Positions 1-7,619 of a stretch of 10,142 nucleotides of DNA are shown here, one piece after another. Below the pieces are notes generated by a model. The model searched no databases, was not told where the DNA came from, and saw nothing but the letters and a program-made list of their open reading frames with translations. Source of the stretch: an uncultured Bacteroidales bacterium (GTDB lineage Bacteria > Bacteroidota > Bacteroidia > Bacteroidales > F082); assembly GCA_937896505.1 (NCBI GenBank), contig CALBNP010000057.1, positions 1 to 10,142 of the forward strand, read 5' to 3'. The position numbers were made by a program, and so were the translations under genes. The number at the start of each line of letters is the position of its first letter. Position 1 is the stretch's first letter.

Positions 1-16
1 TTTAAAGTTTACAAAA

Positions 17-745
17 TTATTTACGTTTTCCTTCGCCACGACGTGGACCGCGACCGGCTGGGCGTGGGCTGCCTTGTCTCTTGGCAGGAGCTGCGACGCT
101 TGTCGGGACCAGTTCTGGCTTACCATATATTTCACCCTTGCAGATCCACACCTTGATGCCGAGACGGCCATAGGATGTGTGTGCTTCAACCAAAGAGTAG
201 TCGATATCGGCGCGCAGAGTATGCAACGGGATACGGCCTTCCTTGTAGGATTCGGAGCGTGCGATTTCGGCACCACCGACACGGCCTGAAATCAAAATCT
301 TGATACCTTCGGCACCGGCTCTCATTGTACCAGTTGCAGCCATCTTGATGGCGCGACGGTATGAAACACGGCCTTCGATTTGCTTAGCGATGCTGCTGGC
401 AACGATATAAGCATCCAGTTCAGGTTTCTTGATTTCGTTAATGTTGATTTGGATTTCCTTGTTCGTCAGCTTCACCAGCTCCTTCTTCAGCTTTTCGACT
501 TCTTCGCCATTACGACCGATGATCATACCTGGGCGAGCGGTGAAGATGGTAACGGTGACATATTTCAAGGAACGTTCAATGGCGATCTTTGAAATGCCAG
601 CATTGCCGAGACGTGCGTTAAGATACTTGCGGATCTTGTTGTCTTCGACGAGCTTTGCTGAAAAGTCTTTTCCGCCATACCAATTGGAGTCCCATCCTTT
701 GATGACACCCAATCTAAGACCTATAGGATTAGTTTTTTGTCCCAT
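17..745 (-). CDS. rpsC: 30S ribosomal protein S3
   Basis: S3 binds the head of the small ribosomal subunit, at the mRNA entry side, together with S10 and S14. The 242-residue product starts MGQKTNPIGLRLG, the typical S3 N-terminus. It carries a type II KH RNA-binding domain with the GxxG loop GRNG at residues 77-80, followed by the C-terminal S3 domain (about 105-215, ending near GRLGIKVWICKGEIYGKPE). The last 25 residues form a basic, Pro/Gly/Arg-rich tail that varies between species. The start lies 24 bases after the rplV stop, with A/T-rich sequence upstream and no Shine-Dalgarno box. The TAA stop is at 17-19, so the gene is complete. In this operon family rplP follows, and its start must lie beyond the left edge. 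Identification is secure. Confidence 0.98.
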   Translation of the reverse strand: MGQKTNPIGLRLGVIKGWDSNWYGGKDFSAKLVEDNKIRKYLNARLGNAGISKIAIERSLKYVTVTIFTARPGMIIGRNGEEVEKLKKELVKLTNKEIQININEIKKPELDAYIVASSIAKQIEGRVSYRRAIKMAATGTMRAGAEGIKILISGRVGGAEIARSESYKEGRIPLHTLRADIDYSLVEAHTSYGRLGIKVWICKGEIYGKPELVPTSVAAPAKRQGSPRPAGRGPRRGEGKRK

Positions 746-769
746 TATTTAAACTTTTTATTCTCCAAA

Positions 770-1177
770 TTATTCTTCCTTAGCAATTCTGCTATCCACA
801 ATGATAGACACGTGATTTGAACGTTTACGGATGTGGAATGCACGTCCGTGAGGGGCTGCCTGGATACGCTTCAGAGTGCGGCCTTCATCGACCCAAATCT
901 CTTTCACGTAGAGGTTGCTGTCCTCAACACGCTTTCCTTCGTTCTTGGCTTCCCAGTTAGCAATTGCAGAACGCAACAGTTTATAGACTGGTTTAGCAGC
1001 ATCCTTCGTTGAGTACTTCAAGGAGTGCAGTGCAATTTCAACTTTCTGACCTCTGATCATATCGGCCACAAGGCGCATCTTGTAAGGTGATGTCGGGACA
1101 TCATTCAAATGTGCGATGGCGACAGTCTTACGAGCTTCTTTTATAGCTTCAGCTCTATTATGTTTTCTAGCTCCCAT
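770..1177 (-). CDS. rplV: 50S ribosomal protein L22
   Basis: L22 is an early-assembly large-subunit protein whose long beta-hairpin lines the peptide exit tunnel and contributes to the macrolide-sensitive constriction. The product is 135 residues. The globular part includes VPTSPYKMRLVADMIRGQ and the conserved segment KLLRSAIANWEAKN. The tunnel hairpin is visible near residues 95-125 as DEGRTLKRIQAAPHGRAF followed by HIRKRSNHVSIIV. The start is MGARKHNRAEAI, 12 bases after the rpsS stop. No resistance-type insertion or deletion is obvious in the hairpin. The length is typical of Bacteroidales L22. It sits in standard S10-operon order between rpsS and rpsC. Confidence 0.98.
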   Translation of the reverse strand: MGARKHNRAEAIKEARKTVAIAHLNDVPTSPYKMRLVADMIRGQKVEIALHSLKYSTKDAAKPVYKLLRSAIANWEAKNEGKRVEDSNLYVKEIWVDEGRTLKRIQAAPHGRAFHIRKRSNHVSIIVDSRIAKEE

Positions 1178-1189
1178 TGTTACCTAATA

Positions 1190-1468
1190 TTACTTGTTAC
1201 CTTTATCTTTATTTCCTGCATGACCTCTGAAAATACGGGTCGGGGCAAATTCGCCAAGCTTATGGCCAACCATATTCTCAGTCACATAAACCGGGATGAA
1301 CTTGTTGCCATTGTGGACGGCGATAGTTTGACCGACGAAATCAGGAGAAATCATCGATGCTCTTGACCATGTCTTGATAACGGTCTTCTTGCCGCTTTCG
1401 ACATTTTCCATCACTCTCTTATAGAGTTTGTAGTGGATATATGGACCTTTTTTTAATGAACGACTCAT
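1190..1468 (-). CDS. rpsS: 30S ribosomal protein S19
   Basis: S19 is a small-subunit head protein that pairs with S13 and contacts the A-site finger bridge of the large subunit. The 92-residue product has the hallmark start MSRSLKKGPYI and the conserved centre IKTWSRASMISPDFVGQTIA. This is followed by VHNGNKFIPVYVTENMVGHK and LGEFAPTRIFRGHAG, so the whole family signature is intact. The start ATG is 23 bases after the rplB stop and the gene ends 12 bases before rplV, consistent with cotranscription. Length matches the family (about 89-93 residues). Confidence 0.98.
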   Translation of the reverse strand: MSRSLKKGPYIHYKLYKRVMENVESGKKTVIKTWSRASMISPDFVGQTIAVHNGNKFIPVYVTENMVGHKLGEFAPTRIFRGHAGNKDKGNK

Positions 1469-1491
1469 GATAATTCAATTTTCCTGATTAA

Positions 1492-2316
<825 letters not shown>

Positions 2317-2318
2317 GT

Positions 2319-2609
2319 TCAGATGTTGCTAAAAAAGTCAATTGTATCACCTTCCTTCAAAGTCACGACAGCCTTCTTGAAAGCGTTAGCTCTACCAGTG
2401 ATGACTCCACCCTTGGTGTAGCGTGACTTGAATTTACCTGCATAATTCATCGTGTTAACGGCAACGACCTTCACGTCGTAGAGCTGTTCGACAGCCTGCT
2501 TGATCTGGTACTTGTTGGCGCGCTTGTCAACGATGAATGCGAACTTGTTCAGCTTTTCGCTGATAGCGGTCATCTTTTCAGTAATGACGGGTTTCTTTAT
2601 GATAATCAT
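2319..2609 (-). CDS. rplW: 50S ribosomal protein L23
   Basis: L23 sits at the rim of the peptide exit tunnel, where it docks trigger factor and the signal recognition particle. The product has 96 residues. It begins MIIIKKPVITEKM, the family's N-terminal strand-helix motif (KPVITEK). It then has KFAFIVDKRANKYQIKQAVE and the core YDVKVVAVNTMNY, a basic tunnel loop (GKFKSRYTKGGVITGR) and the final strand KKAVVTLKEGDTIDFF. The start is 27 bases after the rplD stop and the stop is 2 bases before rplB. The length is normal for bacterial L23. Confidence 0.97.
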   Translation of the reverse strand: MIIIKKPVITEKMTAISEKLNKFAFIVDKRANKYQIKQAVEQLYDVKVVAVNTMNYAGKFKSRYTKGGVITGRANAFKKAVVTLKEGDTIDFFSNI

Positions 2610-2636
2610 CTTATTTCGTGTTTTGAGTGTTAAACA

Positions 2637-3263
2637 TTAACCAAGGATTTCGTCGATTGGCTTGAGAGCGCTCTCGGTGATGAAAATGTGCTTGGCATTC
2701 AGAATATCATAAGTGTTCAGGTTGCGAGCCAATGCGATTTCCGTGCGTTGGATGTTACGGGCGGAAAGGATGACATTTCTGTCAGGCTCAGCAAAAACGA
2801 ACATGTTTCTATTACCATTGACCTTGAAAGCGTCGAGGACACCAACCATCTTCTTGGTCTTGATAGCGTCGAAGGTGAAATCTTCGACGACCATGATGGC
2901 GCCATCGATAACCTTGCTCGAAAGGGCTGACTTGCGTGCAAGTTGCTTGACTTTCTTATTCAACTTGAAACTGTAATCACGTGGCTTAGGACCGAAAACG
3001 CGAGCACCGCCTCTCAGCAATGGAGAGTTGATGTCACCACGGCGAGCGCCGCCTGTACCCTTCTGACGGAAGAGCTTGCGGGTGCTGCCAGAGATTTCGC
3101 TGCGTTCCTTGGATTTGTGAGTGCCTTGACGTTGGTCGGCGAGGAATTGCTTCACTGCCAGATACATGACGTGTTCATTAGGTTCGATAGCATAAATGCT
3201 GTCATTGATTTGAACCTTGCGACCAGTATCTTCGCCTTTGATGTTATAAACTGTTAACTCCAT
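2637..3263 (-). CDS. rplD: 50S ribosomal protein L4
   Basis: L4 is an early large-subunit assembly protein; its extended loop reaches the exit-tunnel constriction next to L22. In E. coli it also represses the S10 operon, but whether it does so here is unknown. The 208-residue product has the N-terminal strand MELTVYNIKGED and the family loop at about residues 44-95, including KLFRQKGTGGARRGD (63-77) and LLRGGARVFGPKPRDYSF. The C-terminal Rossmann-like part ends KHIFITESALKPIDE. The ATG at 3263 overlaps the end of rplC by 10 bases, so rplD is read in a different frame from rplC and is likely translationally coupled to it. No insertion is apparent in the macrolide-sensitive part of the loop. 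Confidence 0.98.
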   Translation of the reverse strand: MELTVYNIKGEDTGRKVQINDSIYAIEPNEHVMYLAVKQFLADQRQGTHKSKERSEISGSTRKLFRQKGTGGARRGDINSPLLRGGARVFGPKPRDYSFKLNKKVKQLARKSALSSKVIDGAIMVVEDFTFDAIKTKKMVGVLDAFKVNGNRNMFVFAEPDRNVILSARNIQRTEIALARNLNTYDILNAKHIFITESALKPIDEILG

Positions 3264-3883
3264 CTCTCAATCTTTAAATATCCATTCTTGTGGCCTGGAA
3301 CAGCGCCCTTCACCACTAACAAATTCTTGCTTGCATCAATCTTCACGATCTGCAAGTTCGTTACTTTAACTTTGCGGTTACCCATTTGGCCGCCCATACG
3401 CAATCCCTTGAAAACTCTTGCAGGATATGCGCAAGCGCCAATGGAACCTGGCTTTCTCAAACGGTTGTGTTGACCGTGAGTTGCTTGACCAACGCCATTG
3501 AAATGATGGCGCTTCACTACGCCTTGGAAGCCTTTACCTTTGCTGATGCCGCTGACATCAACAAATTCGCCTTCCATAAAGACATCGACGGTAAGGGTTT
3601 CGCCCAATTGTTTTCTGTGGCCTTCTTCGAAACGCGAAAATTCGCGCACCAGCTTCTTAGGAGTCGTGTTGGCCTTTGCGAAGTGACCTTGCTCAGCCTT
3701 TGAGGTGTTCTTCACCTTCTTCTCGTCGAAAGCTAACTGGATAGCGCTATAACCGTCTTTCTCAACTGTTCTGACTTGGGTGACGACACATGGTCCTGCC
3801 TCGATGACGGTAACAGGAATAACCTTACCTGCTTCGTCATAGATGCTTGTCATCCCAATCTTTTTTCCTAGTAATCCTGACAT
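3254..3883 (-). CDS. rplC: 50S ribosomal protein L3
   Basis: L3 is one of the two proteins that nucleate large-subunit assembly; its extended loop approaches the peptidyl-transferase centre. The 209-residue product starts MSGLLGKKIGMTSIYDEAG, the standard L3 opening. It contains SKGKGFQGVVKRHHFNG and the finger loop HGQHNRLRKPGSIGACAYP (136-154), then RVFKGLRMGGQMGN (ending at 169). It closes with NLLVVKGAVPGHKNG. In E. coli a glutamine in the SIGQNQTP part of the finger is methylated by PrmB; here the aligned residues are GACAYP, so that target appears absent. The gene ends TAA inside the rplD start region (10-base overlap) and begins 44 bases after rpsJ, the widest gap in this operon. Confidence 0.98.
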   Translation of the reverse strand: MSGLLGKKIGMTSIYDEAGKVIPVTVIEAGPCVVTQVRTVEKDGYSAIQLAFDEKKVKNTSKAEQGHFAKANTTPKKLVREFSRFEEGHRKQLGETLTVDVFMEGEFVDVSGISKGKGFQGVVKRHHFNGVGQATHGQHNRLRKPGSIGACAYPARVFKGLRMGGQMGNRKVKVTNLQIVKIDASKNLLVVKGAVPGHKNGYLKIERWS

Positions 3884-3927
3884 GCTACTTTAGCTTTTTA
3901 AATTTTTTGTACTAGATAGGTTTGTAA

Positions 3928-4233
3928 TTACAATTTGATTTCTACTTCCACACCGCTGGGGAGTTCCAGCTTCATCAGTGCGTCGATCGTTTGGGAAGTC
4001 GAGTTGTAGATGTCGAGCAAACGCTTGTAGGTTGAAAGCTCGAATTGTTCTCTTGACTTCTTGTGAACGAAGGTTGAACGCAAGACAGTGTAGATCTTCT
4101 TGTTGGTTGGCAACGGAATAGGACCGCTGACAACTGCTCCAGTCGACTTAATGGTTTTAACGATCTTCTCGGCTGACTTGTCAACCAAGTTGTGGTCGTG
4201 CGACTTCAATTTAATTCTAATTCTCTGGCTCAC
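3928..4233 (-). CDS. rpsJ: 30S ribosomal protein S10 (NusE)
   Basis: S10 is a small-subunit head protein and also, as NusE, a partner of NusB and NusG in antitermination and transcription-translation coupling. The 101-residue product has the S10 pattern throughout: IRIKLKSHDHNLVDKSAEKI, then the ribosome-entering loop GPIPLPTNKKIYTVLRS (from about residue 37). This is followed by FVHKKSREQFELSTYKRLLD and the end LPSGVEVEIKL. It follows fusA after 29 bases with no tuf gene in between, and opens the S10-type part of the operon. No separate promoter matching TAnnTTTG was found before it, so it is probably read from upstream. Confidence 0.98.
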   Translation of the reverse strand: MSQRIRIKLKSHDHNLVDKSAEKIVKTIKSTGAVVSGPIPLPTNKKIYTVLRSTFVHKKSREQFELSTYKRLLDIYNSTSQTIDALMKLELPSGVEVEIKL

Positions 4234-4262
4234 AATAGTTATTATTTATGAATTTCTACTTT

Positions 4263-6383
4263 TCAAATGAAAAATAAACCTTTTGCCTTTCTGATCACCA
4301 CATCGGCAAGGGCATCAGGCAGCGGTGCGTAGTGGTCGAGTTCCATGCTGAAATTGGCACGGCCCGACGACAGCGAGCGCAACGTGGTGATATAGCCGAA
4401 CATTTCTGACAACGGCACATCAGCCTTGATGACCTGGAAACCAATGTTTGCAGTGACTTCGCGCAATATAGATCTCTTTTTATTCAAATCGCCCGTGACG
4501 TCACCTAAGTATTCGTCGGGGCAATGTACGTCAACTTTCATGATAGGTTCCATAAGGACGGCACCAGCCTTGAGGCCTGCTTCCTTGAAGGCGATGCGAG
4601 CGACCGACTCGAACGAGAGGGCGTCGCTATCGACGGGATGGAACGAACCATCAGTAAGGGTCACTTTGAGATTCTCAACCGGGAATCCAGCCAGCACACC
4701 ATTCATCAAGGCTCCCTTGAAGCCTTTCTCGATAGCCGGAATGAATTCGCGAGGTATTGCACCATCTTTGACTTCGTTGATGAACTGCAAGCCTTGCACA
4801 CCTTCATCGGCGGGACCCATTGTGAATTCGATATCTGCGAATTTACCCTTGCCACCGGTCTGTTTTTTATAGACTTCACGATGCTGAATTGTGAGAGTAA
4901 ATGCTTCCTTGTATGCGACCTGTGGACGACCAGAGTTGACTTCGACGCCAAACTCTCTCTTAAGACGGTCCAAAATGATATCAAGGTGTAATTCGCCCAT
5001 ACCTGACAAAATGGTTTGACCCGAATTCTCGTCAGTATGCACGAAAAGCGTTGGGTCTTCTTCGACCAACTTGGCCAACGAGAGATCCAGCTTTTCGAGG
5101 TCTGCGGTTACTTTAGGCTCAATGGCGATGTTAACCACTGGCTCTGGGAACTTGATGTTCTCGAGCAGCAGAGGCTTGTTTTCCACCGTCAGAGTATCGC
5201 CGGTACGAATCTGCTTGAAGCCCACGGCAGCTCCTATGTCGCCAGCCGAAATCTCATCGAGAGGGATTTGCTTGTTGGCGTGCATCTGAACGATCTTGGC
5301 GATACGTTCGCGCTTGCCTGTGGAGACGTTCAAGACGACTTCACCCGACTTCAATGTTCCGGAATAGACGCGGAAGAAAGCGAGACGTCCGACAAAAGGA
5401 TCGGTAGCAATCTTGAAGGCCAAGGCGCAGAATGGCTCGTTGGCTTCAGCCTTACGCGATTCCTCTTGTTCGGTCTTTGGATTAACACCTTTCACAGCCT
5501 CGACATCCAATGGGCTTGGCAGGTAGTTGACGATGCCGTCAAGCAGCAGCTGCACACCCTTGTTCTTGAATGACGAGCCGCAGAAGACTGGGCAAATGCG
5601 CAGGTCAAGCGTTTCCTTGCGGATTTGCGCAATAAGCTCTTCTTCGGTAATGCTGTCAGGGTCTTCCATATATTTCTCAAACAGTTCATCGTTGTCTTCG
5701 GCGGCGCCTTCGATGAGTTTGGTACGATATTCATCGACCATATCCTTCATGTCGGCAGGGATTTCCACCTCGTCGAACACCGAACCATTATCGGTTTCTT
5801 CCCATGCGTATGCCTTGTTCTTAATCAGGTCAACGACGCCGATGAAATCATCTTCGGCACCGATAGGCAGCTGGACAGGGACTGGAGTAGCGTGGAGACG
5901 TTCACGGATTTGATCCATGACCTTGAAAAAGTCGGCTCCAACACGGTCCATCTTGTTGACGTAGCATATACGCGGAACATTGTATTTGTTAGCCTGGTGC
6001 CAAACGGTTTCCGACTGAGGCTCTACCCCACCGACAGCGCAGAAGATAGCAATGGCGCCATCGAGCACGCGCAACGAGCGTTCCACTTCGACAGTGAAAT
6101 CGACGTGGCCGGGGGTATCGATAATGTTGATCTTATAGGCCTCATTATTAAGGTGCCAGAACACCGTAGTGGCTGCAGAAGTGATGGTGATGCCACGTTC
6201 CTGCTCCTGGACCATCCAATCCATGGTGGCGGCGCCGTCGTGAACCTCACCGATCTTATGGCTACGGCCAGTATAATAGAGGATGCGCTCAGTCGTAGTG
6301 GTCTTACCGGCATCGATGTGAGCCATAATACCAATATTACGGACGAGTGTCAAGTTATTCATATTATCCTGGACGTTTTGCAT
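4263..6383 (-). CDS. fusA: Translation elongation factor G (EF-G)
   Basis: EF-G is the GTPase that drives tRNA-mRNA translocation and, with RRF, ribosome recycling. The 706-residue product shows all GTPase motifs: G1 AHIDAGKT (21-28), G2 RGITITSAA (63-71), G3 DTPGHVDF (89-96), G4 NKMD (143-146) and G5 GSSFKNKG (269-276). Domains II-V follow. Domain IV shows QTGGKGKFADIEF and the loop DGAIPREFIPAIEKG, and the C-terminus has FGYITTLRSLSSGRANF. The intact GTPase signature and its place in the str operon identify it as the housekeeping EF-G rather than the divergent second EF-G known in Bacteroides. The start is uncertain by seven codons: Met1 is 20 bases after rpsG. Met8 (ATG at 6362) is preceded by AGGATAAT and would give 699 residues, closer to the usual N-terminus. 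Confidence 0.98.
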   Translation of the reverse strand: MQNVQDNMNNLTLVRNIGIMAHIDAGKTTTTERILYYTGRSHKIGEVHDGAATMDWMVQEQERGITITSAATTVFWHLNNEAYKINIIDTPGHVDFTVEVERSLRVLDGAIAIFCAVGGVEPQSETVWHQANKYNVPRICYVNKMDRVGADFFKVMDQIRERLHATPVPVQLPIGAEDDFIGVVDLIKNKAYAWEETDNGSVFDEVEIPADMKDMVDEYRTKLIEGAAEDNDELFEKYMEDPDSITEEELIAQIRKETLDLRICPVFCGSSFKNKGVQLLLDGIVNYLPSPLDVEAVKGVNPKTEQEESRKAEANEPFCALAFKIATDPFVGRLAFFRVYSGTLKSGEVVLNVSTGKRERIAKIVQMHANKQIPLDEISAGDIGAAVGFKQIRTGDTLTVENKPLLLENIKFPEPVVNIAIEPKVTADLEKLDLSLAKLVEEDPTLFVHTDENSGQTILSGMGELHLDIILDRLKREFGVEVNSGRPQVAYKEAFTLTIQHREVYKKQTGGKGKFADIEFTMGPADEGVQGLQFINEVKDGAIPREFIPAIEKGFKGALMNGVLAGFPVENLKVTLTDGSFHPVDSDALSFESVARIAFKEAGLKAGAVLMEPIMKVDVHCPDEYLGDVTGDLNKKRSILREVTANIGFQVIKADVPLSEMFGYITTLRSLSSGRANFSMELDHYAPLPDALADVVIRKAKGLFFI

Positions 6384-6403
6384 AATTAGTTCAATCTAAT
6401 CTA

Positions 6404-6871
6404 TTAGAATCTGAAGTGCGAGAATGCCTTGTTGGCATCTGCCATTCTGTGGATTTCTTCCTTCTTCTTGAATGCAGAACCTTCTTCCTTGTAAGCTGCC
6501 ATGATTTCCGAAGCGAGCTTCAGAGCCATCGACTTCTCGTGACGTTTTCGGGCATAGCCAATCAGGTTCTTCATACCGATGCTCTGCTTACGGGCAGGAC
6601 GGATTTCTGAAGGAATCTGGAAGGTAGCACCACCAATACGACGGCTTCTTACTTCCACTTGAGGGGTAACGTTGGCCAGGGCCTTCTTCCACACCTCAAC
6701 TGGATTTTCGTTGAGCTTACTTTCAACGATGTCCATTGCTTCGTAGAAAATCTGATAAGCCAAATTCTTCTTACCTTCAAGCATGATGTTGTTCACGAAC
6801 TTGGTGACCAGCACATCATTGTACTTGGGATCTGGAAGGATAATTCTCTTCTTTGGTTTAGCTTTTCTCAT
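6404..6871 (-). CDS. rpsG: 30S ribosomal protein S7
   Basis: S7 nucleates assembly of the 3' domain of 16S rRNA and forms part of the E-site and mRNA exit channel. The 155-residue product has the family pattern from the N-terminus (RIILPDPKYNDVLVTKFVN). It continues with the helical core (NVTPQVEVRSRRIGGATFQI, PSEIRPARKQSIGMK) and ends with the C-terminal helices (KRHEKSMALKLASEIM, HRMADANKAFSHFRF). In E. coli S7 represses its own operon by binding the roughly 100-base rpsL-rpsG spacer. Here that spacer is only 32 bases, so the same site does not seem to fit. The stop is 20 bases before the first fusA start. Confidence 0.98.
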   Translation of the reverse strand: MRKAKPKKRIILPDPKYNDVLVTKFVNNIMLEGKKNLAYQIFYEAMDIVESKLNENPVEVWKKALANVTPQVEVRSRRIGGATFQIPSEIRPARKQSIGMKNLIGYARKRHEKSMALKLASEIMAAYKEEGSAFKKKEEIHRMADANKAFSHFRF

Positions 6872-6903
6872 GTTTCTTAAGTCTTTACTTTTTGACTAAT
6901 CAC

Positions 6904-7293
6904 TTATTTCTTTGCGGCTGTTTTTTTAGGTCGTTTAGCACCGTATTTAGACCTGCGTTGGCGACGGCCATCAACACCACTGGTATCCAAAGCACCACGG
7001 ATGATGTGATAACGAACACCTGGCAAATCCTTCACACGACCTCCTCTGATCATGACGATAGAGTGTTCCTGCAGATTATGGCCTTCGCCCGGGATGTATG
7101 CGTTGACTTCCTTTTGGTTGGTCAAACGAACCCTAGCGACCTTACGCATTGCTGAGTTAGGCTTCTTAGGGGTTGTCGTGTAAACACGAACGCACACGCC
7201 ACGACGCTGTGGACATGAATCCAATGCTGGTGACTTACTCTTGTCGATCAATTTCTGGCGCCCTTTGCGCACTAATTGTTGAATAGTCGGCAT
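6904..7293 (-). CDS. rpsL: 30S ribosomal protein S12
   Basis: S12 lies at the decoding centre and the interface of the 30S subunit, where it tunes accuracy. The 129-residue product begins MPTIQQLVRKGR and contains CPQRRGVCVRVYTTTPKKPN (27-46) and GGRVKDLPGVRYH (84-96). Lys43 and Lys88, the usual sites of streptomycin-resistance changes, are both lysine, so these positions look wild type. Asp89, the equivalent of the residue methylthiolated by RimO in E. coli, is also present. The C-terminus is a short basic tail ending KKTAAKK. It is the first gene of the operon; the ATG is preceded by the A-rich stretch AACAAATTAAA and a long probable leader. Confidence 0.98.
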   Translation of the reverse strand: MPTIQQLVRKGRQKLIDKSKSPALDSCPQRRGVCVRVYTTTPKKPNSAMRKVARVRLTNQKEVNAYIPGEGHNLQEHSIVMIRGGRVKDLPGVRYHIIRGALDTSGVDGRRQRRSKYGAKRPKKTAAKK

Positions 7294-7330
7294 TTTAATT
7301 TGTTAGGTTTTAATTTATTAAGTTACTTTG

Positions 7331-7346
7331 CTCCTCTCACGAGGAA
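7331..7346 (-). promoter_or_regulatory. GNRA-capped hairpin just upstream of rpsL
   Basis: In the transcript the arms CCUC and GAGG enclose the tetraloop GUGA, a GNRA-type loop. An extra U-A pair and a U-G pair extend the stem to six pairs. It lies about 40 bases before the rpsL ATG. The A/U-rich stretch that follows stays open for ribosome binding. GNRA loops often make tertiary contacts or bind protein, so this may be part of the leader's function; that is inference. Confidence 0.4.
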
Positions 7347-7426
7347 ATTATCTTCAAACTCAAAACCAAACTGGCCGAGAGCAATGCCTTCGAGATGTAG
7401 TTAGGGAACATAATAAGCCTTGCAGC

Positions 7427-7483
7427 TTAGAAGTCTATAAACTCACGATGCAATATAAACGCTTGACTTTTCATGTCTTGCAT
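7427..7483 (-). other. Possible 18-residue leader ORF upstream of rpsL
   Basis: An ATG at 7483 opens a frame encoding MQDMKSQAFILHREFIDF and ends at a TAA at 7427-7429. It lies inside the proposed leader RNA and its start is buried in helix P3, so translation and folding would exclude each other. No family resemblance is recognised and an open frame of this size is expected by chance. A second short frame (7411-7337, 24 residues, starting MFPNYISK and rich in Leu/Ser) overlaps it only slightly. Neither has independent support. Confidence 0.12.
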
Positions 7484-7559
7484 CGCGCAGAAACCTATTA
7501 CGTTTAACTTATCAGGTTCCTAACTATGTCATTTACAAGGGCAAGCCCTCTTTCAATTC

Positions 7560-7574
7560 AGCGCGGCAAAAGTA
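7560..7574 (-). promoter_or_regulatory. Putative promoter of the rpsL operon
   Basis: On the minus strand TACTTTTG (7574-7567) matches the Bacteroidota -7 consensus TAnnTTTG. It is followed directly by the GC-rich run CCGCGC, in an otherwise AT-rich region. A -33 TTTG at the usual 19-21 base distance is not present, so the match is partial. Transcription would begin near 7560 and give a leader of roughly 267 bases. GC-rich sequence at this position resembles the discriminator of stringently controlled stable-RNA promoters in other bacteria; its meaning here is inference. Confidence 0.5.
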
Positions 7575-7619
7575 CAACAATTTTCAATACGTTGCTCACT
7601 TTCTCGAAAATTTTTCCTA

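Larger units (their letters stand above)
7294..7560 (-). ncRNA. Structured 5' leader of the rpsL operon (candidate cis-regulatory RNA)
   Basis: About 267 bases lie between the putative promoter and the rpsL start. Reading the transcript on the minus strand, complementary segments can form nested helices. P1 is 7516-7526 with 7398-7409 (11 pairs with one bulged base). P2 is 7502-7506 with 7438-7442 (5 pairs). P3 is 7478-7485 with 7446-7453 (8 pairs, 24-base loop). P4 is a local hairpin 7425-7429 with 7414-7418, placed on the 3' side between P1 and P2. A GUGA-capped hairpin (7331-7346) and a CUUG-capped one (7538-7549) flank this core. The pairings are seen by eye, not by energy calculation. 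By analogy with ribosomal-protein leaders it may bind a product of the operon, but the ligand is unknown. The transcript start is inferred. A separate small RNA is an alternative. Confidence 0.5.

Noticed and set aside
5016..5573. A 185-codon plus-strand open frame opposite fusA.
   Set aside because: It is the antisense of EF-G domains II-III and has no independent start signals or recognisable protein features.
5625..6389. A 254-codon open frame on the plus strand inside fusA, and several similar ones opposite other ribosomal genes.
   Set aside because: They lie antisense to unmistakable coding sequence. Their products resemble no family, and long antisense frames are common opposite conserved genes with biased codon use.
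7353..7380. Hairpin CUCGG...UUGAG with inner CCA/UGG in the leader as a transcription terminator (attenuator).
   Set aside because: The stem is interrupted, has several G-U pairs and is followed by GUUUGAAG rather than a U-run, so termination is not convincing.
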